A stretch of DNA of 32,956 nucleotides, from NCBI RefSeq assembly GCF_020640915.1, contig NZ_JADWDC010000009.1, positions 92,618 to 125,573 on the forward strand, given 5' to 3'. Positions 7,590-16,400 of this stretch are shown here, piece by piece. The position numbers were made by a program, and so were the translations under genes. Numbering within the stretch: position 1 is the first letter of the stretch; each line of letters opens with the position of its first letter. The notes beneath the pieces are model-generated. The model ran no database searches. It saw nothing but the letters and a program-made list of their open reading frames with translations, and had not been told where the DNA came from. This DNA comes from Waterburya agarophytonicola KI4. GTDB taxonomy: Bacteria; Cyanobacteriota; Cyanobacteriia; Cyanobacteriales; Xenococcaceae.

Positions 7590-8480
7590 TTAGTCTGGCA
7601 CTAAAGCATACCGCTTCGCAAATCTTAGTTTAGCCGATCGCGATCGCGGATTTTCCCTTTGTTCGTCTCGTCGAGGGACAATTGGTTTTTTCGTAATAAC
7701 TTTCAATAACTCACTATCGCGGAAGCGATGCTTTACTATACGATCTTCCAGACTATGAAAGCTAATAATGCCAATAATGCCGCCTGGTTTTAACCAGGTA
7801 GGAGCTACTTCGATAAATTTTTCTAGAGATTTTAATTCTTGATTGACTTCAATCCGTAAAGCCTGAAAAGTACGGGTAGCAGGATGAATTCGACCATGAC
7901 GATACTTTCCTGGTACGGCAGAAGCGATCGCATCACTCAAATCCGTAGTGCTTCTAAAAGGACGCTGCTGCACGATCGCCTTAGCAATACGTCGAGAAAA
8001 CCTTTCTTCGCCATAAGTATAGATCAAGTCTGCCAGAGATACTTCTTTCCAATGGTTAACGATTTCCTCAGCAGTAATACCACCAGATCGATCCATACGC
8101 ATATCCAGAGGCGCGGTGTGACGAAAACTAAAACCCCTTTCCGCAGCATCCAATTGTGGAGAACTAACCCCAAGATCGGCAATAATACCATCAAATAATA
8201 AATCTCCTGGTTCATAATCGGCAAAGTTGCCTTGCCAAAACTCCAATTGTTGAGGATAATATTGCGCCAATCTAGTTTTTACGGCTGCGATCGCAGTTTC
8301 GTCCCGATCTGTTGCCCATAACTTAATCTTTTCTTCCGCATTCAAAATCAGTTCGCTATGACCGCCACCACCTGCCGTAGCATCCAAGTATTGACCGCCT
8401 GGCAATACATTCAGCCCTTCGATCAACTCTTCACTCAGCACAGAACGATGATTAAATGTGCTTGTTGTCCGTGCTTTCAT
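7590..8480 (-). CDS. rsmH: 16S rRNA (cytosine(1402)-N(4))-methyltransferase
   Basis: 296 residues from ATG 8480. It opens with [15 protein letters not shown] and the SAM-binding [18 protein letters not shown] motif. The family markers [15 protein letters not shown] and [16 protein letters not shown] follow, then [18 protein letters not shown] and the [14 protein letters not shown] motif near residue 245, all diagnostic of RsmH (MraW). It methylates N4 of C1402 in the 16S decoding centre. In most bacteria it heads the dcw cell-division cluster; here, as is usual in cyanobacteria, it stands alone. It is convergent with the second feoA gene, with five bases between them. Confidence 0.97.
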   Translation of the reverse strand: MKARTTSTFNHRSVLSEELIEGLNVLPGGQYLDATAGGGGHSELILNAEEKIKLWATDRDETAIAAVKTRLAQYYPQQLEFWQGNFADYEPGDLLFDGIIADLGVSSPQLDAAERGFSFRHTAPLDMRMDRSGGITAEEIVNHWKEVSLADLIYTYGEERFSRRIAKAIVQQRPFRSTTDLSDAIASAVPGKYRHGRIHPATRTFQALRIEVNQELKSLEKFIEVAPTWLKPGGIIGIISFHSLEDRIVKHRFRDSELLKVITKKPIVPRRDEQRENPRSRSAKLRFAKRYALVPD

Positions 8481-8564
8481 TAGTATGTTGCTCCAAAATC
8501 TTAATTAAAATTTTATAACCTTAGTTATGGAAGATACTAATCCAACTTAAATTTGCGGTTACAA

Positions 8565-8604
8565 TATAATTGTGGAACATAAAGGCTTATTTAATCCTTT
8601 ATGT
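8565..8604 (+). promoter_or_regulatory. -10 box followed by a 5' stem-loop
   Basis: TATAAT at 8565-8570 predicts a transcript start about seven bases later, near 8577. There a perfect 9 bp inverted repeat begins: ACATAAAGG 8577-8585, a ten-base loop, CCTTTATGT 8596-8604. The mRNA of the small membrane protein at 8658 would therefore begin with a hairpin, a design known to stabilise some mRNAs. No clear -35 is seen. Confidence 0.45.
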
Positions 8605-8657
8605 ACTTACTTTTTTAACCGTTTATCAAGATAAAGTCGAATTTATCATATTTATAT

Positions 8658-8861
8658 ATGGAAGTTAGCCAACGCCCAGGAAAAGCAGAAGACTCTCCTG
8701 GTCATAGGTGGGCAGGTATTTTAGGAACGGGAGTTGCGGTTGTTACCCTGACTCTGCCTATAGTCATGATTGCATCTTATTCTCCTTTCGATAGTAATGC
8801 CCAGCCCGTACCAGAAAAAATAGATCTACTCCCCAAAAAAGTAATTAATCCCATGAAATAA
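8658..8861 (+). CDS. Small single-helix membrane protein, possibly Psb35-like
   Basis: 67 residues: a polar N-terminus (about 17 residues, SQRPGKAEDSPG), then HRWAGILGTGVAVVTLTLPI leading into one membrane helix at about residues 20-42, then a polar C-terminal tail with DSNAQPVPEKIDLLPKK. It resembles the small one-helix proteins of thylakoid complexes. Psb35, which stabilises the CP47 assembly module and Hlip proteins, has this size and layout, but I cannot confirm the match from memory. The ORF has its own promoter-like sequence and a 5' hairpin. Alternative: an unrelated conserved membrane peptide. Confidence 0.6.
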   Translation: MEVSQRPGKAEDSPGHRWAGILGTGVAVVTLTLPIVMIASYSPFDSNAQPVPEKIDLLPKKVINPMK

Positions 8862-8874
8862 AGAAAAATTATCG

Positions 8875-8900
8875 TACCATAGGTGTTTCAGATTATGGTA
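8875..8900 (+). terminator. Hairpin just after the small membrane protein gene
   Basis: TACCATA (8875-8881) and TATGGTA (8894-8900) form a 7 bp stem with a 12-base loop, 13 bases after the stop codon. The T-rich tail expected of an intrinsic terminator is lacking, so it may act only as a 3' stabilising structure. Confidence 0.3.
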
Positions 8901-9010
8901 TCGGAAGAAATTTAGAACTGACACTTCTTTTTGAAAGAGGAAGGATTTGTAATTCATTAAGTTTAACCAATGAATTTTACAGATGCTTTAGTTTTCCTCG
9001 GCAATTTATA

Positions 9011-9058
9011 GATAACTAGGGCATATCATTAATACGGCGATGAGATACCCTAGTTATC
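9011..9058 (-). repeat. 11 bp inverted repeat overlapping the fmt stop codon
   Basis: GATAACTAGGG (9011-9021) is the exact complement of CCCTAGTTATC (9048-9058), and five more pairs can form inside. The right arm contains the fmt stop codon (9054-9056), so the hairpin forms exactly at the end of the message. On the minus strand no T run follows, so it is an imperfect terminator or a 3' end-protecting structure. Confidence 0.5.
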
Positions 9059-10055
9059 CGTTGCTTATTTTTGTTCCTGGTACGATTCGCATTCCGTTAA
9101 CAAAATCCCAACCAGACTGGGTGCGTTTTCCTGCAAGCTGCACTTGAGTTAATAACAAGAATCCCGAACCTGTCTGTACTAATGCACCCAGGTTTTTAAT
9201 ATTTTTGACTATTTCTCCTGGTTTGCTTTCAATTTGGTTTAATTCTGAATATTGCTGTTGCAAAATCCGATATTCTGCTGGTAAATCTTTAACAGTTGTT
9301 TCTGTAATAGGCACGGTAGCGATAACTTTCAATTTCTTATCGTCTAATTTGGCAGCACAATTAGGAAAAAAACCTCTTACTCGATTGTGTATCTCCAGGG
9401 CAGATTGGGACCAATCAATGGCAAAATCAGCTTTATCAATCAACCGTGCGTAAGTAGCTAAAGAATCACTTTGGGGAATAGGATTAATTTCTTTTTGCTC
9501 TAGTTTAAATAGAGTTTCCAATAACAAATCTGCTCCTCGATCTGCTAAAGTAACCGCTAGATCGACTGCATTATCTAAAAGCTTAATTTCAGTTTCTGCT
9601 TTGAGTAATATATCTCCCGTATCCATTCCTCTATCCATCAGCATAGTAGTAATGCCTGTAGTGCGATCGCCATTAACAATACTCCATTGGATTGGTGCAG
9701 CACCGCGATATTGGGGCAATAAGGAGCCATGAACGTTAATACAACCCAACTTAGGCATGGACAAAATTTCTTCCGACAAAATTTGACCGTAAGCCACCAC
9801 GACAAAAGCATCTACTTTGGTTTTTCTTAGCAGATCTAAAGTTTCGGGATCTTTTTTGATTTTGGGGGGTTGCCAGACTGGTAAATTATGCTCTAATGCT
9901 ACCTTTTTAACTGCCGAGGGCAAAGTTTTGTTTCCTCTCCCTCTTCTTTTATCTGGCTGTGTTACTACCGCGACGACTTCAATATCTGGATTTTCTCTAA
10001 GTTTGACCAAAGTAGTAACAGCAAATTGAGGAGTACCAAAGAAGACAATTTTCAT
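9054..10055 (-). CDS. fmt: Methionyl-tRNA formyltransferase
   Basis: 333 residues from ATG 10055 (a TTG one codon earlier is also open). The N-terminal formyltransferase domain starts KIVFFGTPQFAV, and the catalytic and tetrahydrofolate-binding region shows the family signature INVHGSLLPQYRGAAPIQW at about residues 107-125, followed by GITTMLMDRGMDTGDIL. The C-terminal OB-like domain (from about 210) binds initiator tRNA and ends with AGKRTQSGWDFVNGMRI. It formylates Met-tRNA(fMet) for translation initiation. A length near 315-335 is normal. It stands without def, its frequent partner in other bacteria. Confidence 0.96.
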   Translation of the reverse strand: MKIVFFGTPQFAVTTLVKLRENPDIEVVAVVTQPDKRRGRGNKTLPSAVKKVALEHNLPVWQPPKIKKDPETLDLLRKTKVDAFVVVAYGQILSEEILSMPKLGCINVHGSLLPQYRGAAPIQWSIVNGDRTTGITTMLMDRGMDTGDILLKAETEIKLLDNAVDLAVTLADRGADLLLETLFKLEQKEINPIPQSDSLATYARLIDKADFAIDWSQSALEIHNRVRGFFPNCAAKLDDKKLKVIATVPITETTVKDLPAEYRILQQQYSELNQIESKPGEIVKNIKNLGALVQTGSGFLLLTQVQLAGKRTQSGWDFVNGMRIVPGTKISNG

Positions 10056-10139
10056 CAATTAATCAATTAATAGTTATGCAGAATGACTATCAGTTTATCG
10101 AAATTGAGTAAGTATTGTTAGAGAGCAACAACTCAGACA

Positions 10140-10184
10140 AAAATCGCCCGTTATCGAAGAGTCTCTTCAATAATAGGCGATTTT
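10140..10184 (-). terminator. Intrinsic terminator of the tyrosine autokinase gene
   Basis: AAAATCGCC (10140-10148) pairs with GGCGATTTT (10176-10184), and inside it TTAT/ATAA and GAAGA/TCTTC pair again, giving a long hairpin with small internal loops. Read on the minus strand it ends in TTTTT, placed 37 bases after the autokinase stop codon (10221). It also separates this gene from fmt. Confidence 0.65.
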
Positions 10185-10220
10185 GCACATATCCTAATTG
10201 ATGCAGATATCTATAAATTA

Positions 10221-12620
10221 TTAACGACGGCGAAACTGCTGCAAAATTCCCTTGCGACGATCTTCAGTATCGCTATCAGAGTCATCATTATTTTTACCAG
10301 ACTGATTATAGTAAGAGTCATAGTAAGAGTAGGCATAATAATCAAACTCAGGATCGACCATATTTGCCACAACTCCCGCAACATTGCATTGACTCTGACG
10401 TAAAACATCTAGAGCATTACTAATAGATTTGCGACTTGCTCTTTGAATACCAGAAATAAATAACATGGAGTCTACTTCGTTTGCCAAACTTTTGGCATCG
10501 GCAATTACGCCAATTGGTGGCGTATCAATAATTATATAGTCGTAGCCAGCCTCCCAGTCTTCTATTAGCTGCTTCATTTTGTCAGAATTTAATAAAGCGA
10601 TCGGATTGGGAGAAGTCGTACCAGCAGTAATTAAATCCAGATTATCGATTGAACTTGGTCGTAAATATTCTGTCCAAAGATTATCGGTAGTAATAGCTTC
10701 GCTCAATCCAGATTCATTTTTGATTTGAGCCAGCTTGTGTAATTTGGGTTTGCGTAAATCCGCATCCACTACTAGTACTCGCTGTCCTAATTCTGCTAAA
10801 ACAATTCCCAGATTATAAGAAATAGTTGATTTACCCTCAGCAGAAGTTGAAGAGGTAATTGCCAAACTCTTGATCTGACCATCATCTGCCATCAAATAAC
10901 GCAAATTCATCGCCAAAGACCGCAATCCTTCAGTAAATGATGAATAATAAGAATAAGACTGTCGGGTAGTATGAATATTAGCTTCTATTCGCGGATCGCC
11001 TACTTTAGGAATTACTCCTAACAAAGGTAATTTAGTAATCTGTTTGATTTCTTCAACCTGTTTCACACTTTGATCCAACTGCTGTAGGATAAAGGCAGTA
11101 GCAAGGCCCAAAAATCCCCCTGCCATCAAAGCTTGAATCAATCCTTGTTTGATATTGGGTGAAATTGGATCACCAGGTAAAAAAGGAGCATTGAGAACTC
11201 GCCAGGGTGCAGTTTCTTCTGCTTCTGATATTTCTAATTCTTGTCGTCTTTCCAGAAGATAATTATAAGATTCAGATTTAAGCTCTACTTGACGTTTTAA
11301 TTCGGTAAAAGTTTGTTGCAACCCAGGAATACTAATAAATTTGTTATCTGCTGCTGCTTTTTCCCGACGGAGACTTGCCAATTGACTTTGTAGACTAGAA
11401 GCTTGGTTTTCTAAGTCCAATTTGCGAGTGGCTAGAAGTCCAAGAGTAGAACCTTCTGAAGATATTTGTCTATCCCCACCCGAACTATTGGTAGTTTGGT
11501 TATTGATAGATTCGCTACTTCCAGATTCGCTACCTCCAGATTCACCAGCACTATCTGCCGATACTCGAACATCTGTGTAGCTAGGAGTTAAAACTATACG
11601 TTCTAATATTTCAGGAGAGATAGACTTGCCTAAAACTTGTTCTGCTCTTTTTTGGAGTTGTTTTTTTAATTCTTTGCGCTTTTCTTGAAGATTTCCCATG
11701 ACATGAAAATTGTCGCGGAAATCAACTGTTCCCAAATTGTACTGAGTTTCTATCTCCCGTAATTTATTAGCTAAATTTTGATAAACTCCGTCTTCAGCTA
11801 AAACAGAAGAAGCCAACATAGTTTCTGAATCCTGCCCCAATTCTTTTAATTGGTATTCTAATTCTTCTCTTTGTTTGCGATTGAGATCGATCGCAATTTG
11901 AGTTTGCTGTATTTCTAAGGCGATACTTTGCTTTTCTTCTCCTGCTGTCATTGCCGAGACTTCAGGATCGACTAATTGATGTACTTGTCGGAAATGACGA
12001 ATTTCTTTAGCAGCTTCATCTAATTTCTTTTGAGCGTGAGGCAACTGACTGTCAATAAATTTGATGGCATTACTTGCTTGAGATCGTTGTTTTTCTAGAC
12101 TATAGTCAATATAAGTAGAACCCAAAGCTTCTAAAACTGCTTTGGCTTTTTCGGGATCTGGATCGACATAAGAAACAGCTAAAACATCAGTGGGAACTTT
12201 ATTATTAACTGCTTGATGAATAGATATTTTGCTAACTATTTCACCAACAGAAATTTCTGGATAACGATCTTTCAGTGTTTCTACTGCTTTGGCAATCATG
12301 GAGTTACTACGAAGAACGTAAATCTCTGTAGAAAGATCGGTCATTGAGTAATATTGACTCCCTGTAGTTTGTTGGGGAGCAACAGTTGCGGATTCTTGGT
12401 TTTGGGGGTTTTCTAATAAGATTAAGGTTTCGGAACGGTATTCAGGAGTTTTGAGGGCAGTTAAGAGAAACAATCCTGTAAAAACTGTTATGCCCACAGC
12501 TAATGCAGGTTTCCATCGACGATATACAATCTGTTTAAATTCTGATAGAGAAAAGCTTGTCTCTTGAATATTTAAGCCGCTTAAGTCGATTGCGTCCGAT
12601 CTGATTATTTCATTACTCAT
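10221..12620 (-). CDS. Polysaccharide co-polymerase / tyrosine autokinase (Wzc-type BY-kinase)
   Basis: The frame opens 13 codons earlier at 12659, but MSNEIIRSD at 12620 is the better start (799 residues). A Wzz chain-length domain begins with a membrane helix near residues 40-60, followed by a long periplasmic coiled-coil part rich in Gln/Glu/Lys, then a second helix near 500-520. The cytoplasmic BY-kinase domain has Walker A (SAEGKST, Lys about 597), Walker A' (VLVVDADLRKP) and Walker B (YIIIDTPPIGVIAD). The tail is Tyr-rich (YYAYSYYDSYY), the expected autophosphorylation cluster. Such proteins steer chain length and export of capsule or exopolysaccharide. It is last in the minus-strand block with HpsJ and cyanoexosortase. 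Its central region has an inserted Ser/Gly-rich stretch (about residues 355-385). Confidence 0.92.
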   Translation of the reverse strand: MSNEIIRSDAIDLSGLNIQETSFSLSEFKQIVYRRWKPALAVGITVFTGLFLLTALKTPEYRSETLILLENPQNQESATVAPQQTTGSQYYSMTDLSTEIYVLRSNSMIAKAVETLKDRYPEISVGEIVSKISIHQAVNNKVPTDVLAVSYVDPDPEKAKAVLEALGSTYIDYSLEKQRSQASNAIKFIDSQLPHAQKKLDEAAKEIRHFRQVHQLVDPEVSAMTAGEEKQSIALEIQQTQIAIDLNRKQREELEYQLKELGQDSETMLASSVLAEDGVYQNLANKLREIETQYNLGTVDFRDNFHVMGNLQEKRKELKKQLQKRAEQVLGKSISPEILERIVLTPSYTDVRVSADSAGESGGSESGSSESINNQTTNSSGGDRQISSEGSTLGLLATRKLDLENQASSLQSQLASLRREKAAADNKFISIPGLQQTFTELKRQVELKSESYNYLLERRQELEISEAEETAPWRVLNAPFLPGDPISPNIKQGLIQALMAGGFLGLATAFILQQLDQSVKQVEEIKQITKLPLLGVIPKVGDPRIEANIHTTRQSYSYYSSFTEGLRSLAMNLRYLMADDGQIKSLAITSSTSAEGKSTISYNLGIVLAELGQRVLVVDADLRKPKLHKLAQIKNESGLSEAITTDNLWTEYLRPSSIDNLDLITAGTTSPNPIALLNSDKMKQLIEDWEAGYDYIIIDTPPIGVIADAKSLANEVDSMLFISGIQRASRKSISNALDVLRQSQCNVAGVVANMVDPEFDYYAYSYYDSYYNQSGKNNDDSDSDTEDRRKGILQQFRRR

Positions 12621-12799
12621 ATTTAATTCGATCTGTAAATATTGCCCCAATCGAAGCAAGTTTTACAGAACCTTAGTCACAGTTAAAGGTTAAAAATACT
12701 GATAGAAAAAATTCGATTATTCTGACTATTTATCTTAATTTTTTTTCTCTTCTTAAGCTTCAGTAGTTTTACCGTTTTATATGCAACTATTTTTTTGAT

Positions 12800-13507
12800 T
12801 TACTCCTCATTTATTTGGATTCTTGCCCATCCTGTGCTTTTCCAAATTAAGAAGAAAAGAATTGATGAAATTAATCCTCCGAGATTCCACCTAAGGCATT
12901 TTTTCAAAATAAAAGTTCTTTTTTGCTTCTTGAATAAGTCGACCTGACTAGTAATATTTTTTTGATTTGTCTGCAATTTTTGAATAATATCTGTCTTTAA
13001 TTTTTGAGTATCTACTGTATCGGGTATATTTATCTGTTGCTTTGCTTGCTGTTGCAATATATTTTTAATTTCATCTTGGGAATTAGCTAGTTTTAGTCGA
13101 TCTTCATATTCTATAATTGCATCTTTTTGACTGACAAACTGAGCATTAACTTGGGCTTTTTGCTGATTGTAAATCCGAAATCCATTATTAATACTCAAAG
13201 GAATCATTAATAATAATAGTATGGCTGCAACTAAAGACAGCCAAGATGCAACTTTTAATAATAAAGTCTCGATGGGAGCGCGATCGCTTCTTTCTCCATA
13301 GTAAACTAGTACCATACCGAGCAAGGTAATGGGGATTCTTTCGACAATTGTCCCCATAGTTTCAAATTCCCAAACTGGATTCATCAATTGGGGAGGAATT
13401 AATAAAAAGAAAATATCGACGATTGCCATCAGCAATAAACCATAGCCAACTAAACGCAAAATACCAGAAGAAAATATTAGTCTTTCTTTATCCTGTAAAA
13501 TAGTCAT
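12800..13507 (-). CDS. HpsJ-family membrane protein
   Basis: 235 residues. The N-terminal half carries membrane segments at about 16-38, 60-80 and 85-108, with the pattern LRLVGYGLLLMAIVDIF and a PPQLMNPVWEFETMG loop that typifies the cyanobacterial HpsJ family. The C-terminal half is a cytoplasmic or periplasmic helical region rich in Gln/Lys (coiled coil about 110-200) ending in another membrane helix (GGLISSILFFLIWKS). HpsJ was linked to hormogonium polysaccharide in filamentous species, but homologues occur widely in unicellular cyanobacteria, so the role here is envelope polysaccharide only by context. It sits 180 bases before the autokinase and 80 after the exosortase-associated gene. 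Confidence 0.8.
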   Translation of the reverse strand: MTILQDKERLIFSSGILRLVGYGLLLMAIVDIFFLLIPPQLMNPVWEFETMGTIVERIPITLLGMVLVYYGERSDRAPIETLLLKVASWLSLVAAILLLLMIPLSINNGFRIYNQQKAQVNAQFVSQKDAIIEYEDRLKLANSQDEIKNILQQQAKQQINIPDTVDTQKLKTDIIQKLQTNQKNITSQVDLFKKQKRTFILKKCLRWNLGGLISSILFFLIWKSTGWARIQINEE

Positions 13508-13587
13508 AAACTAACTAGAAAATAGAGATCAAATTGAAACTCATCTAGTATAGTCTTCTTGATTATCGATCGCTCGCGACTAATTGG

Positions 13588-14307
13588 CTAATTGGTTAGA
13601 GTCGGGAAATTTGGCAGCCACCACCGATATACATCTTTCCAGGTTGTTTCTAGGGTTTGATACGCCGCCTGGCGATCGCCAACTAAAGGGGTAGATAACT
13701 GTATCCAAAGACAACGGCGATCGCGTATACTAGCTTTTCCTTGCAACCATTCCCATGCTATAGTCAGTTTTAGATCGTGTTGATAGCGATACTGAGAAAA
13801 CTGTTTTTGGGTGACGTTACTGGGGCTGCGAGGGCTAATACAACTGCTTAAATAAGCACGATCTCCATTAGTTAATAGGGTATGATGTCCTATTCCTGGT
13901 ATTTCTTCTATTTGCTTGGTATCGATCGCTTCGGTGGGTATTTTTGTATATTGATGTAAGTATGCCCCTACATCACCCCTAGTATCGACTAAATAGCTCA
14001 TTTCTAAGCTAATTTGCGATTTTTGGTGAGTATATTCATATGTTTGACGTGCTTTGATTTTTTCTTGCTTGACTTCAATGGTGGCAGAGGGATCTACACT
14101 AGGTTCAATCCTATCTTTTGAATCCAATAAAGCGATCGCTTTGACCGAATCTAGCTTTATATGTTGGGGAAATCGAAAATTAGCTACAGGGCGATTACCA
14201 GCGGTAGGATTAATTAAAGTGTATGCTATGACTAAATTTGTTCCAATAGCCATAACCGCCAAAAAATAACTCCGCCATTGACTTTGATTGACTGTGTTGA
14301 GAGACAT
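13588..14307 (-). CDS. Cyanoexosortase A system-associated protein
   Basis: 239 residues: one membrane-anchor helix near the N-terminus (YFLAVMAIGTNLVIAYTLI, about 14-32) and an extracytoplasmic domain. The domain resembles the EpsI-like partners of exosortases, with the region KQEKIKARQTYEYTHQK, a long aromatic strand set and a C-terminal TTWKDVYRWWLPNFP. It is 16 bases downstream of the exosortase on the same strand, its usual position. EpsI-type proteins are thought to work with the exosortase during polysaccharide or protein export, though the mechanism is unsettled. Its sequence is not strongly diagnostic alone; the call relies on location as well. Confidence 0.75.
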   Translation of the reverse strand: MSLNTVNQSQWRSYFLAVMAIGTNLVIAYTLINPTAGNRPVANFRFPQHIKLDSVKAIALLDSKDRIEPSVDPSATIEVKQEKIKARQTYEYTHQKSQISLEMSYLVDTRGDVGAYLHQYTKIPTEAIDTKQIEEIPGIGHHTLLTNGDRAYLSSCISPRSPSNVTQKQFSQYRYQHDLKLTIAWEWLQGKASIRDRRCLWIQLSTPLVGDRQAAYQTLETTWKDVYRWWLPNFPTLTN

Positions 14308-14323
14308 CTAAATTATTTATTGC

Positions 14324-15175
14324 TTAGGCGATCGATGATTGCTGCTTTTTGCTTAAAAGCCCATAGCAAAAGCCTGAAAAGATAGCAATTGCTAAAGTAG
14401 AAAATATTTGCGAACCTTGAACTCCATGCCAATAATTGAACTGAGTCTGATAGGGAATCATAATAGTTAGGATGCAAACTCGAATTACTCCTAATAAAAA
14501 ACCTAAAGCAATCGAAAAAACAGGTAGTAATATTTGTTGTTTTTTGCTCAAAGAAACACAACTAATGAATAATAATGCTAGCTTCACAATGAGCAGAATC
14601 ATTGGTACTCCCGCACAAGGGTAATCGACAATTGCTTTGAAATTCCCTAATTCTGGTAAATATAAGATAACTTCGTTACCAGAACTTTGGACATTAAAGC
14701 CGAAATAATAAAGCAAATAAGTAGAAACTTTAGCATTGATAATAGTAATGTGAATTATGCCATCGATAAAATGTCCGATTACCCCCGTAGGAAAAAACAA
14801 AAACCAGGCAAAAAACAACTCTGAAAAATATTGACTCAAACCTTTAATTCCTGAAGCAAGTAAGGCTATGGCGATCGCAGCTACAACGGGTAATAAAGGT
14901 AGTAAACTAGATTCAAAACTAAATAAGGTAATAGTTTTGCTCAAAACAATTCCCAATAAGATTGACCCGACAAAACTAGAAATAGGATCGCTATCATAGT
15001 TAAGGTTATCTTTCTTTTGCCATAATAACCACAGAATTGCTCCCCAAAATAAACAATTGGTAGTCATAATATCTATATTTGCTGTTGTTTTCCACATCAA
15101 CGTGAGATAGACAATAGCAACAGCAATTAAACTAGAAAATAGCCACAAGCGATCGTTATAGATCGTTTTTTTCAT
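14324..15175 (-). CDS. Cyanoexosortase (exosortase A-type transpeptidase)
   Basis: 283 residues with about eight membrane helices. The three conserved exosortase residues stand in the expected order in the C-terminal half: Cys187 in DYPCAGVPMI, Arg232 in LGVIRVCIL, and His250 in FNYWHGVQG. Exosortases are intramembrane, sortase-like enzymes that process PEP-CTERM-type C-terminal tags on proteins going to the outer envelope. The gene lies four bases after the metalloprotease and 16 before the associated protein, so the three are one transcription unit. No PEP-CTERM tail is found on any protein in this window, so its substrates are elsewhere. Assignment to cyanoexosortase A rather than B is likely but inferred from the neighbouring gene. 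Confidence 0.88.
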   Translation of the reverse strand: MKKTIYNDRLWLFSSLIAVAIVYLTLMWKTTANIDIMTTNCLFWGAILWLLWQKKDNLNYDSDPISSFVGSILLGIVLSKTITLFSFESSLLPLLPVVAAIAIALLASGIKGLSQYFSELFFAWFLFFPTGVIGHFIDGIIHITIINAKVSTYLLYYFGFNVQSSGNEVILYLPELGNFKAIVDYPCAGVPMILLIVKLALLFISCVSLSKKQQILLPVFSIALGFLLGVIRVCILTIMIPYQTQFNYWHGVQGSQIFSTLAIAIFSGFCYGLLSKKQQSSIA

Positions 15176-15179
15176 GGTT

Positions 15180-16400
15180 TCACAAATTATCTATTACATA
15201 ATATGTAACTCCTTCATTACCTTCAACATTAAAATAATCTAAGGTATCCCTAACAGTATTGAACTCATGCTCGCTAGTAGTAAATAAATGGGAACCCGAT
15301 CTAGTGTTGAGCATTCGATAAAGAGGTACTGTATCTATATCTTGCGGTTCTGATTCAAATGCATAGTAGCCTATGCCATCAAAACTATAATTACTCAAAG
15401 TTCTAAGAATAGAATCTTTTTCAACTTCGCTAATCGTATAAAGATGAGAACCAGTATCTCGATTAAAGAAGCGATAAACTGGCAGCGCACCTTCAATATT
15501 TTGTCCAGTCAAACTATCTTTATCGCTAGATAAAACTCGATAAGCAACACTTTCATAGTCATACTGCAATGTACCATCTAGACTAAGTTCAAAAACGTTT
15601 TCTCTTTCAGTTTCATTGGCTGTATAAAAATGAAATCCTCGTTCGTATTGAAAAAAGCGATGTACTGGTACTGCATCATAAGCAAAAATCTCATATCCAA
15701 TATCAGATAAAATTGCCAAATCTAGATCCGTAGGCAAATTCCTTTCACCAAAAGTAAAAGATTTATCTAATAAAGCATCAGAATTTTCATCTAAAGTATA
15801 ACCATCTTCAATATGATTGAGATCGCTATCTAAAGGGATTGGTTGTCCGCCATTTAAACTTACACTTTGAGTCCCCGTAAATTCTCCATTATTAACTTGT
15901 CTGTTAAAAGCAGGAGTAATCCCAATTCCCAAAACATGACCAATTTCATGAAGACTTAAACCGAGAAAATCTTGTTTATCTGCGGGAATATCATCATCAG
16001 TTTCAGGAGTAGGATCGAAATACAAATTATCTAGGGCTGAGGCATTAAACTGCACTATACCCAACCAAGGTTCAAAATTATCTCCTTCAATTCTAGCTTC
16101 TCGATCGCTACCAAGAATATAATCACCATAATACGTTCCTTCCCCTAGAGTCGGTCGATCGTCATCTAACTCTACAGAAGAAATAAAGATAATCAAGTCA
16201 TCAATTGGTTCGTCAAAGGTTACTTCTTGTTCGACTCCATTAATCGGAAATCTCAATACTTCTCCAGCGGGAGTAGAAGTAAATTCATCTTGAATATAAG
16301 AACTCCAAATATCACCTGCCTGTTCTATGATAGTCTTCCTTTCATCGGTGAAAAAACCAATGGTATCAAAGCGATAGTCAAATTTAATATCAAAAGCCAT
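15180..16400 (-). CDS. HEIGH zinc metalloprotease with three DUF5648-like repeats
   Basis: 406 residues. The first ~245 are a metalloprotease: zinc motif HEIGHVLGIG starting at His151, and downstream LNHIEDGYTL and a final DLAILSDIGYEI, matching a leishmanolysin-like layout in which the third zinc ligand is a distant His. Residues about 245-406 are three tandem ~50-residue repeats of the DUF5648 type, each with a [YH]RxF/MxxxxGxHxFTxxExE core (HRFFQYERGFHFYTANETE, YRFFNRDTGSHLYTISEVE, YRMLNTRSGSHLFTTSEHE). This repeat is common on secreted proteins and may bind carbohydrate or surfaces. No signal peptide is visible at the ATG, which is odd for such a protein, and there is no PEP-CTERM tail. 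It is the first gene of the exosortase unit. Confidence 0.8.
   Translation of the reverse strand: MAFDIKFDYRFDTIGFFTDERKTIIEQAGDIWSSYIQDEFTSTPAGEVLRFPINGVEQEVTFDEPIDDLIIFISSVELDDDRPTLGEGTYYGDYILGSDREARIEGDNFEPWLGIVQFNASALDNLYFDPTPETDDDIPADKQDFLGLSLHEIGHVLGIGITPAFNRQVNNGEFTGTQSVSLNGGQPIPLDSDLNHIEDGYTLDENSDALLDKSFTFGERNLPTDLDLAILSDIGYEIFAYDAVPVHRFFQYERGFHFYTANETERENVFELSLDGTLQYDYESVAYRVLSSDKDSLTGQNIEGALPVYRFFNRDTGSHLYTISEVEKDSILRTLSNYSFDGIGYYAFESEPQDIDTVPLYRMLNTRSGSHLFTTSEHEFNTVRDTLDYFNVEGNEGVTYYVIDNL

Noticed and set aside
7884-8224. Open frames on both strands inside rsmH
   Set aside because: rsmH is unmistakable through all its motifs here; these are shadows in other frames.
15180-16400. 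Protease seemed to lack the third zinc ligand of HExxHxxGxxH metzincins
   Set aside because: The sequence after the motif is IGI rather than xxH, but LNHIEDG further on fits the distant third His used by leishmanolysin-like proteases, so no loss of activity is claimed.
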